DNA of 64,000 nucleotides from Methanobacterium bryantii (GTDB lineage: Archaea > Methanobacteriota > Methanobacteria > Methanobacteriales > Methanobacteriaceae): contig NZ_LMVM01000012.1 in the NCBI RefSeq assembly GCF_002287175.1, forward strand, positions 62,001 to 126,000. Reading direction: 5' to 3'. Position 1 is the first letter of the stretch, and every line of letters begins with the position of its first letter. Both the position numbers and the translations under genes were made by a program. The notes beneath the pieces are model-generated. The model searched no databases. It worked only from the letters and a program-made list of their open reading frames with translations, and had not been told where the DNA came from. This document shows, piece after piece, positions 10,369 to 19,784 of the stretch.

Positions 10369-12012
10369 TTACTTTTGTTCTGTATTATTTACAGTGTACC
10401 TTCTCCTTCCCTCAATTTCATCAATTTTTTCAGCTATCTCTTCATAATCATCTGCAGTTTCATACCCTTTCAAGATTTCTGTAAAGCATAAATCCGCGAT
10501 TTTGTAATGAATTCCACTAATAGCTTTTTTAAATACCAGGAGGTCAACACCTTTATCCTCAACTAAATCTGAATTTTTTCCAAGTCCAAAATCTATGAAA
10601 ACCACATCATTATCTTCTAGAATTAAATTTGAAGTTGTAAGGTCCCCGTGAATTATGCCGCAGTTGTGCAGCTTTGCTATATTTTCACCTATTTTCCTTG
10701 AAATCACTTTTATTTCATCCAGGGAAGCATCTTCAAAAACATCTTTAATTATTTTCCCCTCGATTTTTTCTAAAACAAGGGCATGTTCTTTCCTATTTAT
10801 GTCATAGATAAGTGGAGTTTTGACGTCGCACATTTTTGCTTCGCCTAAAAGTTTTGCCTCTTTCTTTGTCCTCTTTTTCCGCAGCCTGTGGTCAATTTCA
10901 GGAATTCTGTAACTTTTTGGGATCCTCTGTTTAACAAATGCTTCGTGATTCAGCCAGTTATCTGTGTAAATGTTTGCTTCTGCCCCTTTTTCTGCAATTT
11001 TTCCCGGTAAAACCAGATGTTTTTTTGATTTATGCATCCAGGGAACGTCAACCTGGTCTGTCCTGTACTTTTGGATCACAGTTGTATCCTCTATCTGCTG
11101 AGTTAACCCGTATTTATACATCAACTGCCCCATCCAGGCAATCATGGCCCCATTATCTCCACAGTACTTCATTGGCGGCATATAAAACTCTGCAAAATGT
11201 TCTTCAGCCATTATACTTACCATTTCGCGCAGCCTACTGTTTGCAGCAACCCCTCCGCACAGCAGAACTTCTCGTTTTTTGGTATGAGCTAAAGCTCGCT
11301 CTGTTACTTCAACAAGCATAGAAAAAGCAGTTTCCTGCAGACTGTAACATACATCACTTAAAGGTGATCCACCTTCGTATTTCCTTAAAGCGGCAGTTAA
11401 AAGTCCTGAAAATGAAAGATCCATTCCTTTAACAGCATAGGGAAGTTTAATGTATTCTTTTGCTTTACCTGCCAGTTTTTCAACCTCTGGCCCTCCAGGG
11501 TGTCCAAGGCCAACATCCCTTGCAAACTGGTCGAGGCAATTTCCTATAGCTATATCCAGGGTTTCTCCAAATACTCTGTATCTTTCAGACTCAAAAGCGA
11601 TTACCTGAGTATTTCCTCCACTTACATAGAGCGAAACCGGATCTTCTGCTCCAGTTGTGAGTTTTCCAATTTCAACATGCCCTATACAATGGTTTACTCC
11701 AACTATGGGGACATTCAGCGAAAGTGCAAGAGATCTCGCAGCAGTTGCGGTGGTTCTAAGTCCGGGTCCAAGTCCTGGGCCTCGAGAAAAAGCAACTAAA
11801 TCTATATCATCTATATTTAGTTTTGATTCTTTAAGAGCGTCTTTTATTAAAGGAACAATGGCAGCAGCATGATGTTCTGCAGCTTCACGCGGGTGAATAC
11901 CTCCACTTTCTGGAATTAGGGGATTTCCACATGATGCTAAGATCCCACCGTCGCTGTCAACGATCCCAACCCCTGTCTTTTCTGCAGTTCCTTCTATTCC
12001 TATACAAATCAA
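10369..12012 (-). CDS. Bifunctional Kae1-Bud32: t6A synthase subunit fused to KEOPS kinase
   Basis: Fusion found in methanogens. Kae1 (about 1-325) transfers threonylcarbamoyl to A37 of ANN-decoding tRNAs, and Bud32 (about 335-547) is the KEOPS kinase/ATPase. Kae1 shows the metal-binding histidines in VNHCIGHVEIG near 106, YVSGGNTQVIAF near 129, and GGVAANSRLREM near 253. Bud32 shows IHGDLTTSNLIL near 458 and the DFG-like VFIDFGLGKNSD near 474. The start is TTG (12012) after GTGATATAA. Other KEOPS subunits (Cgi121, Pcc1) are not adjacent. It heads the leftward cluster. Confidence 0.96.
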   Translation of the reverse strand: MICIGIEGTAEKTGVGIVDSDGGILASCGNPLIPESGGIHPREAAEHHAAAIVPLIKDALKESKLNIDDIDLVAFSRGPGLGPGLRTTATAARSLALSLNVPIVGVNHCIGHVEIGKLTTGAEDPVSLYVSGGNTQVIAFESERYRVFGETLDIAIGNCLDQFARDVGLGHPGGPEVEKLAGKAKEYIKLPYAVKGMDLSFSGLLTAALRKYEGGSPLSDVCYSLQETAFSMLVEVTERALAHTKKREVLLCGGVAANSRLREMVSIMAEEHFAEFYMPPMKYCGDNGAMIAWMGQLMYKYGLTQQIEDTTVIQKYRTDQVDVPWMHKSKKHLVLPGKIAEKGAEANIYTDNWLNHEAFVKQRIPKSYRIPEIDHRLRKKRTKKEAKLLGEAKMCDVKTPLIYDINRKEHALVLEKIEGKIIKDVFEDASLDEIKVISRKIGENIAKLHNCGIIHGDLTTSNLILEDNDVVFIDFGLGKNSDLVEDKGVDLLVFKKAISGIHYKIADLCFTEILKGYETADDYEEIAEKIDEIEGRRRYTVNNTEQK

Positions 12013-12749
12013 TTATATCACGTCAATAAGTTTAATAAATCTATAAATAGTTATATTTGGCTTTAAAGAGTTAGCCATTTGTTTACCAATAAATAATTAC
12101 ACTTTTTATGTATATCTAACGCTCATGTCATGATCATGTGCACACTTCATGCTTTATGTTAAATTATAATATCAATTAATTATATGAAACTATATTTAGA
12201 AGTGTAATTAACCATATAACTCATAAAAATTCAAAGTAACATCGGCACAACCATTTAGACATGAGCGTATCTAAACTAGTATTGGACGTGTAATTAAATA
12301 ATTTTTTAGTTTTTGTTAAATATCTACTTCAGGGATATGTTGACTAAATTACCTATAATTTTGTATATATAGCATCAATCATGTTATTTAATATATATTT
12401 TTAGTTAAATTTGATTTAAAGAGTATATGCTCTTTTATTTAAGATTAAAATGTATTTAAATAATTATAATTTTTTTGGTTACACTTGAAATGGATGTCTT
12501 TCGACTGAGTTTATATGAATATGCAACAGTTTTAATTATCTAAGTCTTAAATATCCTGTTTATGTCCTTTAATTAGAATGTATTTAAGTTTAAAATATTT
12601 TATATGACTTAATTTTTGATATATCTTAAAAATAAGTTTATATTTTGCTTGAATCAAGCTGTATATCATTTCTGTGAAATCATGCAAATTATATTATATT
12701 GAATTTAACAAATAGAATGCAAATGAGTGCAAGGGTTAGGTGAATATCA
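12013..12749. other. Long gene-free region with dispersed inverted repeats
   Basis: About 740 AT-rich bases between two divergent genes with no credible ORF. ACGCTCATGTC (12119-12129) is answered by GACATGAGCGT (12258-12268), a perfect 11-bp inverted pair. TAATTACAC near 12094 is answered by GTGTAATTA near 12205 and again near 12288. Together they could fold into one long-range stem. Promoters for kae1-bud32 and the CobT-like gene must lie at its edges. I see no riboswitch that I can name. Confidence 0.5.
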
Positions 12750-13862
12750 ATGAAAACTTTATCAAATAATGCAATTTCAGATGACAGTACCCTTAATAAA
12801 AATATAAAATGCTACGGATCATCAGAAATTCTAAGTGAACTAAAGGGAAAAGATACTTTATTTTTATGTGTAATAGCAACTACAAAGACTTCCAATATTC
12901 CTGGAATAACTGGAGCAGGTGCCACACCGGAACTTACTGAATATACTCCTGCTGCAGATCTGGAACTTGTAATATACGGCGAACCAAAATGCCTGCCAGA
13001 GATCCCGCAAACAGTGACTGGAGACGCGGTTGCTCCAACTCCTGCAGTGATAACAAAAGCGTCTCTTGAACTTGCTGATATCCCTATAATAGTGGCTGAT
13101 GCTGGAACTGGGATAAAACCTGATATTCCTTACATTAAACTGGGTAATAGGCCGGGTGAAGATGTAAGAACTGGAAATGCTGTGCCGAATGCAAGAGAAA
13201 TATTTGAAAAAGGGGTTTTACTTGGAAAAACATTATCAAAATTAACAGATCACCTTGTAATTGGGGAAAGTACCCCTGCAGGCACAACTACTGCTTTAGG
13301 AGTTTTAACCGCATTAGGATACGATGCAAAGCAGAAAGTAAGTGGGAGCATGCCTGAAAATCCTCATAATTTAAAATATGAAGCAGTAATGGAAGGCCTT
13401 AAAGCTGCAGGGTATGGGGAAGGAGAAGTTGTGGAAGATGCACTGAAGGCTGTTGAAATCGTTGGAGATCCAACTATTCCTGCTGTAGCGGGGATTGTAA
13501 TGGGTTCTTCTATACCAGTTGTACTTGCTGGAGGTACGCAGATGACTGCAGTGTGTTCTGTTATTAAAGGCATTGATCCTGGGTTTGATTTCTCTAAGCT
13601 GTGTATTGCAACAACTATTTTTGTTGCAGAAGATGAAACAGCAGATATTAATCAGCTAACACGTCAGGTTGCCGATATTAATATTTTTGCAGTTGACCCT
13701 GAATTTGAGAAATCTTCTGTTGCAGGGCTTAAAAACTATTTGGATGGCTCTGTAAAAGAGGGTGTAGGTGCAGGCGGGGTGATGATGGCTGCATTACTTA
13801 AAGATGTCTCTATTGATAATATACGATTGAAAATCGAAGATTTATGTGATAAGATCTTTTAG
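12750..13862 (+). CDS. CobT-like nicotinate-nucleotide phosphoribosyltransferase (TIGR00303/UPF0284)
   Basis: Archaeal relative of CobT, which activates the lower-ligand base for corrinoid assembly; methanogens need corrinoids for methyl transfer. The signatures I recognise are TTKTSNIPGITGAGATPELTEY near 48, the glycine-rich IGESTPAGTTTALGVLTALG near 170 and GSIPVVLAGGTQMTAV-like sequence near 260. At 370 aa it is full length. AGGTGA lies nine bases before the ATG. It is monocistronic after the long gap. The exact base substrate of this archaeal group is not visible in the sequence. Confidence 0.85.
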   Translation: MKTLSNNAISDDSTLNKNIKCYGSSEILSELKGKDTLFLCVIATTKTSNIPGITGAGATPELTEYTPAADLELVIYGEPKCLPEIPQTVTGDAVAPTPAVITKASLELADIPIIVADAGTGIKPDIPYIKLGNRPGEDVRTGNAVPNAREIFEKGVLLGKTLSKLTDHLVIGESTPAGTTTALGVLTALGYDAKQKVSGSMPENPHNLKYEAVMEGLKAAGYGEGEVVEDALKAVEIVGDPTIPAVAGIVMGSSIPVVLAGGTQMTAVCSVIKGIDPGFDFSKLCIATTIFVAEDETADINQLTRQVADINIFAVDPEFEKSSVAGLKNYLDGSVKEGVGAGGVMMAALLKDVSIDNIRLKIEDLCDKIF

Positions 13863-13952
13863 AAAGTTGAATGGTTTTGTGAAAGGGTAAAATTCAGTAT
13901 ATGTTTGCAATCAAATGAAAATACTCATTTAAACTTTAAAATAGATTGAGCC

Positions 13953-14660
13953 ATGAAAAAACATGAAAATTTAAATAAAAGGGTTATAAAATGTTTGAAA
14001 CATGTTGTACCGTCTAAATACTCTTTTTTAATTTTTATTTTATTTTATGTATCTGGTCTAGTATTTGCAATTTTAAAACCGCAGTATGCGGCATCTTATT
14101 TTTATTATGGGTTCTTCCTTGGTAATATGGATGTTAGTATTCAGCTGCCAGATATTATTTCATTAAATTATCTCCAGAACCATTTTATTTATTATTTAGG
14201 TCAATATTCATTTGGTATTTTTTTAAATAATATTACACTGATGGTTTTATGTATCTTCACAGGTATTGCTATTGTCCCTGTTATGTTAACCGGTTTATTC
14301 GCGTTTTCAGGGTCTCTTACAGGCATGCTTGTAATAAAATTTGGAATTTTTAAGGCTGTTTTGATACTTTTAGGATCTTTTCACCTGCCGCTGGAGATTT
14401 TAGCTGCTCTTTTATCAATAGACGCATTTTTAAAATTTTATGGATCTTTTGCAAACATGGTATTGAAACATGATACTGGCGCATTTAAAATGAGCATTAA
14501 AAATGAATTTTTGCCGTTGATTTTAAAAATTATTGTAATTCTAGCTGTTGCTGCTATTTTAGAGGTCTTTTGGAGTACCTGGTGGGTATATATACTTACC
14601 AATCATTATATTTCGTGGTATGATTTTTATTTTGGCGTCCGCTCTGTTTTTGTATACTAA
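13953..14660 (+). CDS. SpoIIM/DUF95-family integral membrane protein
   Basis: A 235-residue membrane protein with about five hydrophobic segments. The order of hydrophobic blocks and the central ILLGSFHLPLEILAALLSIDAF (near 145) resemble the stage II sporulation protein M family, common in archaea, where its role is unknown. The ribosome site is weak. It is followed by another membrane protein and an XRE regulator on the same strand, 125 bp away. The family call is moderate. Confidence 0.65.
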   Translation: MKKHENLNKRVIKCLKHVVPSKYSFLIFILFYVSGLVFAILKPQYAASYFYYGFFLGNMDVSIQLPDIISLNYLQNHFIYYLGQYSFGIFLNNITLMVLCIFTGIAIVPVMLTGLFAFSGSLTGMLVIKFGIFKAVLILLGSFHLPLEILAALLSIDAFLKFYGSFANMVLKHDTGAFKMSIKNEFLPLILKIIVILAVAAILEVFWSTWWVYILTNHYISWYDFYFGVRSVFVY

Positions 14661-14785
14661 TTTTTCAGATAATAGAAAGCTTTAAATATCATTTATGTTA
14701 GAATTACATAACATGATGTTATAAATTTATAACTTTATGTTGGAAATAGATAACTCGAAGATTGGACAAATAGGAAAGTGATGAG

Positions 14786-15346
14786 ATGGAAACAGAATTC
14801 AATTATTACTGGGGCTCATTGGGAATTTTAGGCTTAATGGGCTATGTACTGGAAAATCCGATATATTATGTCTTTTTTGGGTTCTTCTTGCTTTTTTTTG
14901 TACCTGTTATCAATAGGTTCAGAAATGTAGAAAGTGAAAAAGACAGTAAAAGTAAATTTAGCAATTATGACATGTATAATGTAAGTATATGGTTTGGATC
15001 AGCAGCTTTAATGGTTTCTGGACTTATAATGGTAGTTACAAAGACTATGAGCGACTTGCTGTCAGTTCTCCTTCTTTTAGGTATAATGGGCTTGATGACT
15101 AATTTCTTTACATATGTGGGGATGGATAAAAAAGCTCGAGATGAGCGTTTAAGGAAAATAGGGACATTTGCAGCAACTTATTCATGGTATATAACTTTAA
15201 TATTTGTTACTTTCCTTGTATTAAATATGTACTGGGGGCAAAATATACACAACCCAATTGAATTAATGGGAGTGACTATTTTTGTCATGGTATCCACTAT
15301 GCTTATAGCTAATACAGTTTTAAGCCGTAGGGGCGACATAGAATAA
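14786..15346 (+). CDS. DUF2178-like membrane protein paired with an XRE regulator
   Basis: A 186-residue protein with about six membrane segments (near 8-25, 28-45, 70-90, 92-115, 130-150 and 155-175). The soluble loop MDKKARDERLRKIGTFAATYSW near residue 113 is the DUF2178-type signature. Ten bases downstream lies a YozG-like XRE gene, a pairing often seen for this family and suggesting a regulated two-gene unit. The start follows AAGTGATGAG. Substrate or function unknown. Confidence 0.65.
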   Translation: METEFNYYWGSLGILGLMGYVLENPIYYVFFGFFLLFFVPVINRFRNVESEKDSKSKFSNYDMYNVSIWFGSAALMVSGLIMVVTKTMSDLLSVLLLLGIMGLMTNFFTYVGMDKKARDERLRKIGTFAATYSWYITLIFVTFLVLNMYWGQNIHNPIELMGVTIFVMVSTMLIANTVLSRRGDIE

Positions 15347-15356
15347 GTGGGATCAT

Positions 15357-15551
15357 ATGAAAACGAGAATAAAAGAATTCAGGGCTAAATACAATTTGAC
15401 TCAGGCTGAACTTGCTGAAAAGGTCGGTGTCAGGAGAGAAACTATTGTATTTCTTGAAAAGGGCAAATATAATCCTTCGCTTAAGTTAGCCCATGATATT
15501 GCTGTAATTTTAGAAACTAGTATTGATGAACTGTTTATTTTTGAGGAATAA
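15357..15551 (+). CDS. XRE-family helix-turn-helix regulator (YozG-like)
   Basis: A 64-residue single-domain DNA-binding protein. The HTH spans about 4-58, with recognition-helix region VGVRRETIVFLEKGKYNPSLKLAHDIA and the end ETSIDELFIFEE typical of small YozG-like repressors. GTGGGAT precedes the ATG. It is 10 bp from the DUF2178-like gene and likely autoregulates the pair. No operator was identified. Confidence 0.9.
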   Translation: MKTRIKEFRAKYNLTQAELAEKVGVRRETIVFLEKGKYNPSLKLAHDIAVILETSIDELFIFEE

Positions 15552-15594
15552 CAGTTCGAAAAATTAATTTTTTAAAAAAATAGAAAAGTAGTTT

Positions 15595-16434
15595 TTATAA
15601 GTGGTAGATATAGCCTAAAATCATGGCTAAAGGCCCTATTATCCAGCAGTAGTAAGCAAATGGAAGTAAATTCCTTTCTTTTATTAATTTTAACATAAAT
15701 CTCACTGCAAGGTAACCGCTTATAATGGCAGCTATAAAACCTGCTATGGCAGCTACACTACCGATATCCATCATAGAACCGATGTCCTTTGCCTGTACGA
15801 GGGCAGCACCAAGTATGGCTGGTATGGACAGTAAAAAGCTGTAACGTGCCGCTAACTCTTTATCTACTCCTAAAAATAGTCCCGCTGAAATTGTGGCTCC
15901 AGAACGAGATATTCCCGGGGCTATAGCACATGCCTGGGCGATACCAATCATTATGGAGTTTTTGAGGGTCATGTTTTTTAAACTTTTTTTGTCTTCGATT
16001 TTTCGAGACATCATCTCTGATCCCCAGAGTAAAAAACCGGTTATAATCAAAAAGAACCCTACTATAATCACGTTATTGAATAAACTTTCAAAGGTTGACT
16101 TAAATAGAACTCCTGCTAATCCTGCAGGTATTGTACCAATGATCACGAACCATGCCAGTTTTTTGAACTGGTCTTCTTGCAGGCCTTTGCGGAACTGGCC
16201 TCTAAATATATCTAATAAGCTGGAGAAGAATGACTTTAACATATTTATTATATCATTCCAGAAATAGGCCACTACAGCTACTAATGTTCCAATATGTAAC
16301 AGAGTATCATAGGCTAAGCTTGAAGTAGTCCCAATGATGTAAGGAACAAATACCAGGTGAGCCGAGCTGCTTACAGGCAGGAATTCGGTTAGTCCCTGAA
16401 CAATTCCTAGAATTAATGCTTGAATTATATCCAT
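15595..16434 (-). CDS. uppP: Undecaprenyl/polyprenyl-diphosphatase, UppP (BacA) family
   Basis: Integral membrane phosphatase that recycles the polyprenyl diphosphate carrier for envelope glycans, here presumably for pseudomurein and N-glycans. Signature 1, QGLTEFLPVSSSAHL, is near residue 15, and signature 2, GISRSGATISAGLFLG, is near 175. It has about eight membrane segments and a normal length of 279 aa. GGTGAT sits upstream of the ATG. It converges with the XRE gene. Confidence 0.95.
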   Translation of the reverse strand: MDIIQALILGIVQGLTEFLPVSSSAHLVFVPYIIGTTSSLAYDTLLHIGTLVAVVAYFWNDIINMLKSFFSSLLDIFRGQFRKGLQEDQFKKLAWFVIIGTIPAGLAGVLFKSTFESLFNNVIIVGFFLIITGFLLWGSEMMSRKIEDKKSLKNMTLKNSIMIGIAQACAIAPGISRSGATISAGLFLGVDKELAARYSFLLSIPAILGAALVQAKDIGSMMDIGSVAAIAGFIAAIISGYLAVRFMLKLIKERNLLPFAYYCWIIGPLAMILGYIYHL

Positions 16435-16633
16435 TTTATCACCAAAATATTATATTTAATAGAAATTGAGTTAAAATTATTATTAATTTGAAATGCATTT
16501 TAACTCGTGTACGTTTATAATAAGAACTTAATATACATTATCATCATAAAATTAGTAGATAATTTTAACCGAAACATGGTTTTGGGGATTATCGTACCTT
16601 TATATAGTATTAAATGAATTTAATAGTGATTTT

Positions 16634-17143
16634 ATGAAGAAATGGATTTTTATATTAACTGTCTTGGCTTTGATTATCTCAGTCTCGGGATGTACAACAA
16701 GTCAACCTGCACCGGCTAATAAAACTTATTCTGCAAATGGTTTATCATTCATTTATCCTGGAACTTGGAGTGAACTAGATAAAACAGCTTATAAAAGTGT
16801 TTTAGATGATAAAGGTGAACTATTAGCAGTTGTAGGTGATGGATCTACAATTTTTGGGGTTGCCAGGCTTAACAAGATTAAAAATCAGACAGATGTCACA
16901 TTGAACAGTTTAGTAATATATTATAATGTTACGCTAAACGCTAACGGTACAAAATATGTATCAGAAGGTTCTGTAACTGTTGATGGAGTTAAAGGATATG
17001 AATTAACTGTAAAAGCATCAGAAAATTATTTATCTGGAGTTTTGTTCATTAAAAATCGTACAGCTTATCTGGCTGTTTTTGAATCCTCTGATAATAATCA
17101 AAAAACGCTTAATCAGATATTGAATAGCTTTAAAATACCTTAA
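16634..17143 (+). CDS. PsbP-related surface lipoprotein
   Basis: A 169-residue secreted lipoprotein. Residues 1-20 form a signal peptide ending in the lipobox ISVSGC, with the cysteine near 20 and a following low-complexity TTSQPAPANKT linker. The rest (YSANGLSFIYPGTWSEL onward) resembles the PsbP-like domain frequent in Methanobacteria, ending TLNQILNSFKIP. Such proteins are of unknown function. GTGAT precedes the ATG. It is a single gene, followed by the tandem repeat. Confidence 0.78.
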   Translation: MKKWIFILTVLALIISVSGCTTSQPAPANKTYSANGLSFIYPGTWSELDKTAYKSVLDDKGELLAVVGDGSTIFGVARLNKIKNQTDVTLNSLVIYYNVTLNANGTKYVSEGSVTVDGVKGYELTVKASENYLSGVLFIKNRTAYLAVFESSDNNQKTLNQILNSFKIP

Positions 17144-17263
17144 ATTTTATTTTTTTAACATATTATATTCTAGTTGTCCTTTATATAAAAATTCATGCAT
17201 TTAAGAAAGAAATTTTAATAGAATGTATGTATAAGTTTTAAGATTTAAGTTTTAACTTAGAAG

Positions 17264-17471
17264 TTATAACTTCTTACTGATCAACTTCTAACAACATTTT
17301 TATTATAAATTTTAACTTATAACTTCTCACAGACTAACTTCTAACTATTTTTTCTTATAACGTGGAACTTATAAGTTTTAACTGACCAACTTCTACTTCT
17401 TTTTGATTATAACTTTTAACTTATAACTTCCTACAGACTAACTTATGACAACATTTTAAAACTTATAATTG
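17264..17471. repeat. Tandem repeat of 52-53 bp carrying TTATAACTT motifs
   Basis: Four imperfect copies start with TTATAA(C/G)TT at 17264, 17317, 17369 and 17421, with a fifth partial start at 17463. Each copy also carries a (C/T)AACTTCTA-like block about 20 bases in. The first copy is centred in the 16-bp perfect palindrome AGAAGTTATAACTTCT (17259-17274), and the third begins in AACTTATAAGTT (17366-17377). The array fills the gap after the lipoprotein gene and before the end of the zinc-ribbon gene. It resembles an iteron-like protein-binding array, but no function is proven. Confidence 0.8.
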
Positions 17472-17506
17472 AATTATCATACTTTTTATAACGATAGATT
17501 TAAAAA

Positions 17507-17959
17507 TTAGAATTTAACATTGAATATGATTAATAATGCTAGCACTAGCATTATTATTAACTGTCCTACGTTTCTTATTAAAAAAGAATAATCAAGATTA
17601 CTTTTAGATTTTTGGTATAGTATACCAAATTTGTTACCACAATTAGGACATTTATACGCTGTTCCGAAAAGATTGGGATATTTCTGTTTTAATAATTTAT
17701 CTTTGAAGCCACAAATTGGACATTCATCCTTTAAAAAATATTCATATTGACATTGTGGGCAAAATAACCAACCTTCATCTGAAGAACCTATTCTACCTTC
17801 AAAACCACATCTTAAGCGTATATATGCTTTGTTTAAAGGAATGTAATCATAAAAATGCAATTTCCCTCCACACTCACACCTATCTGAATATTCATCGGGT
17901 GTTTCCCAGTCTTCTATTCTGTAGTATTCTCTACATTTTTCGCATACAAGATATGGCAT
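17507..17959 (-). CDS. Zinc-ribbon protein with C-terminal membrane anchor
   Basis: A 150-residue protein of a type common in Methanobacterium. Four cysteine pairs are visible: CEKC (near 6) with CECGGKL (near 29), CPQC/CPICG (near 73-88) and CPNCG near 109, suggesting at least two zinc ribbons. A single hydrophobic helix at about 130-147 (LIIMLVLALLIIFNV) anchors the C-terminus. GAGGT precedes the start. The gene is flanked on both sides by AAGTTATAACTT-type repeats. Function unknown. Confidence 0.75.
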   Translation of the reverse strand: MPYLVCEKCREYYRIEDWETPDEYSDRCECGGKLHFYDYIPLNKAYIRLRCGFEGRIGSSDEGWLFCPQCQYEYFLKDECPICGFKDKLLKQKYPNLFGTAYKCPNCGNKFGILYQKSKSNLDYSFLIRNVGQLIIMLVLALLIIFNVKF

Positions 17960-18063
17960 GGAAGTACCTCTTTAATTAGATATTATTTTTAAATAATAAA
18001 GTTTTTATTTAAGTCTAGTAATTGAATTGGGGAGTCATGCTGATATGAATGATTGTTGGATCA

Positions 18064-18188
18064 GTTATAACTTATAACAAATAACTTATAATTTATGACT
18101 TTTAATTAAAAAACAGTTAAAAACGCTTAAAATCACTAAATTGACAAAAATATGGCGTATAAGTCTTCAGATTTATGTTATAACTTAT
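18064..18188. repeat. Two copies of GTTATAACTTAT and related palindromes
   Basis: GTTATAACTTAT is present identically at 18064-18075 and 18177-18188, with degenerate relatives between and after (TAACTTATAA, TTGTAACTTATAG). It lies in the 326-bp gap between the zinc-ribbon gene and ilvE, where no ORF is credible. The same 12-mer recurs at 46852 and 58740. Confidence 0.7.
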
Positions 18189-18285
18189 ATCTTCAAACTT
18201 GTAACTTATAGAAACTAAAATTGAAAAGTTAAAAAAAAATTTAAAAAGAGTAAGTAAGTTTATGGTTAATAGTTAATCCCCAAAC

Positions 18286-19209
18286 TTACTCTATAAAGGT
18301 CAGCCAGCCGTGTTCATCTTCCTCAACACCTCCGACGATGTTGAAGAACTTTGTCTGTAATTTTTCTGTAATTTCCCCTCTTTTTCCATTTCCTATTTTT
18401 ATCCCGTCAACAGATCTAACTGGAGTAACTTCAGCGGCTGTACCTGTCATGAAAATTTCATCTGCCAGGTAGAGCATTTCCCTTGGAATTGCTTCTTCAT
18501 TTACTTTAATTCCCATATCTTGAGCTAATTTAGCTATAGAGTCCCTTGTGATTCCAGAAAGCAGAGATAAAGAAGCGTGTGGAGTGTACAGTTCACCGTC
18601 TTTAACTAAAAATATATTTTCACCGCTTCCTTCACTAACTGTTCCATGGTAATCGAGCATTATTGCCTCGTCGAAGCCGTTGCTTACAGATTCCATCTTT
18701 GCCAGTTGAGAATTCATGTAGTTGGCCCCTGCCTTTGCCATATTAGGGAGTGTGTTTGGCGCCATTCGCCTCCATGTTGAGACACCTATATCTACACCAT
18801 TTTCAATGGCATCATCACCAAGATATTTTCCCCATTCCCATGCTGCAATTACAGTATCCATAGGGCAGTTCAAGGGGTAAACACCTAATTCCCTGTATCC
18901 TCTAAATGCAATAGGCCTTATATAACAATCTTTTAAGTTATTAACCTTTACAGTCTCGATTATAGCATCGCAAATTTCATCTACGGTGTATGGAATTTCC
19001 ATCCTGTAGATCTTTCCAGAATTAAACAACCTTTCAACATGCTCCCGCAAACGCAATATAGCGGAGCCTTTTTTTGTGTTATAACATCTTATGCCCTCAA
19101 ATACGCTTGAACCGTAGTGAACAACGTGAGATAGAACATGTATATTTGCGTCTTTCCAGTTAACGAATTCACCGTTAAACCATATTTTTCCAGTTTCATC
19201 AAAAGCCAT
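18286..19209 (-). CDS. ilvE: Branched-chain amino acid aminotransferase
   Basis: Fold-type IV PLP aminotransferase that performs the last step of Val/Leu/Ile synthesis. HYGSSVFEGIRCY near residue 32, the lysine region NMAKAGANYMNSQLAKMES near 157, the GSGENIFLVKDG block near 195 and FMTGTAAEVTPV near 255 are all present. At 307 aa it is full length. GAGGGAT precedes the ATG. It stands apart from the ilvBNC cluster at 27-31 kb and ilvD at 40 kb. Confidence 0.96.
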   Translation of the reverse strand: MAFDETGKIWFNGEFVNWKDANIHVLSHVVHYGSSVFEGIRCYNTKKGSAILRLREHVERLFNSGKIYRMEIPYTVDEICDAIIETVKVNNLKDCYIRPIAFRGYRELGVYPLNCPMDTVIAAWEWGKYLGDDAIENGVDIGVSTWRRMAPNTLPNMAKAGANYMNSQLAKMESVSNGFDEAIMLDYHGTVSEGSGENIFLVKDGELYTPHASLSLLSGITRDSIAKLAQDMGIKVNEEAIPREMLYLADEIFMTGTAAEVTPVRSVDGIKIGNGKRGEITEKLQTKFFNIVGGVEEDEHGWLTFIE

Positions 19210-19447
19210 TCTTATCCCTCTTTTAAACTTTGATTAATTTTAAGAAATCAATGTATTACGCCTAAATCATATTCCGGCTATTAGATTTGATTTATTTTTC
19301 TATGCAATATTTATCTATTGTATATAATAAAATGTAGGAATATAAAAATCAGTTGATAATTTGAATTAATTTAGGAAAAGTTTATATAGGAACAAAGCTT
19401 AAATTTCATTTTCCGAAGTTTATTTCTCAACGCTTTTTTGGAAAAAG

Positions 19448-19455
19448 TTTATATA
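19448..19455 (+). promoter_or_regulatory. TATA box of tRNA-Val
   Basis: TTTATATA, preceded by purines (GAAAAAG), lies about 34-41 bases upstream of the mature tRNA 5' end. This is a fitting distance for an archaeal box A if transcription starts a few bases before the tRNA. Confidence 0.65.
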
Positions 19456-19486
19456 CATTACTTGACAATAGTCAAAAATACGCATA

Positions 19487-19560
<74 letters not shown>

Positions 19561-19784
19561 TTAGAATAACTAACTATTTTTTTCTAGCATTAATTAATCA
19601 AAATTCAAGTTTTAGTATGTTAACTATTTATTCTACTTTTCAATCAGTATTTAAAAAAGTCAGTGATTTTTAAAATTTAAAATAACAAAATGAGTACTTC
19701 ATCTATTAAATAAGATTAAAATAGAATTTTAGAAAATTTTCCTATTTTTAAAGATTTTAGAAATTATTAGTTAAGTTATAACTC

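Noticed and set aside
12013..12749. Cobalamin riboswitch before the CobT-like gene
   Set aside because: I find no recognisable B12-box or conserved core; only generic inverted repeats are visible.
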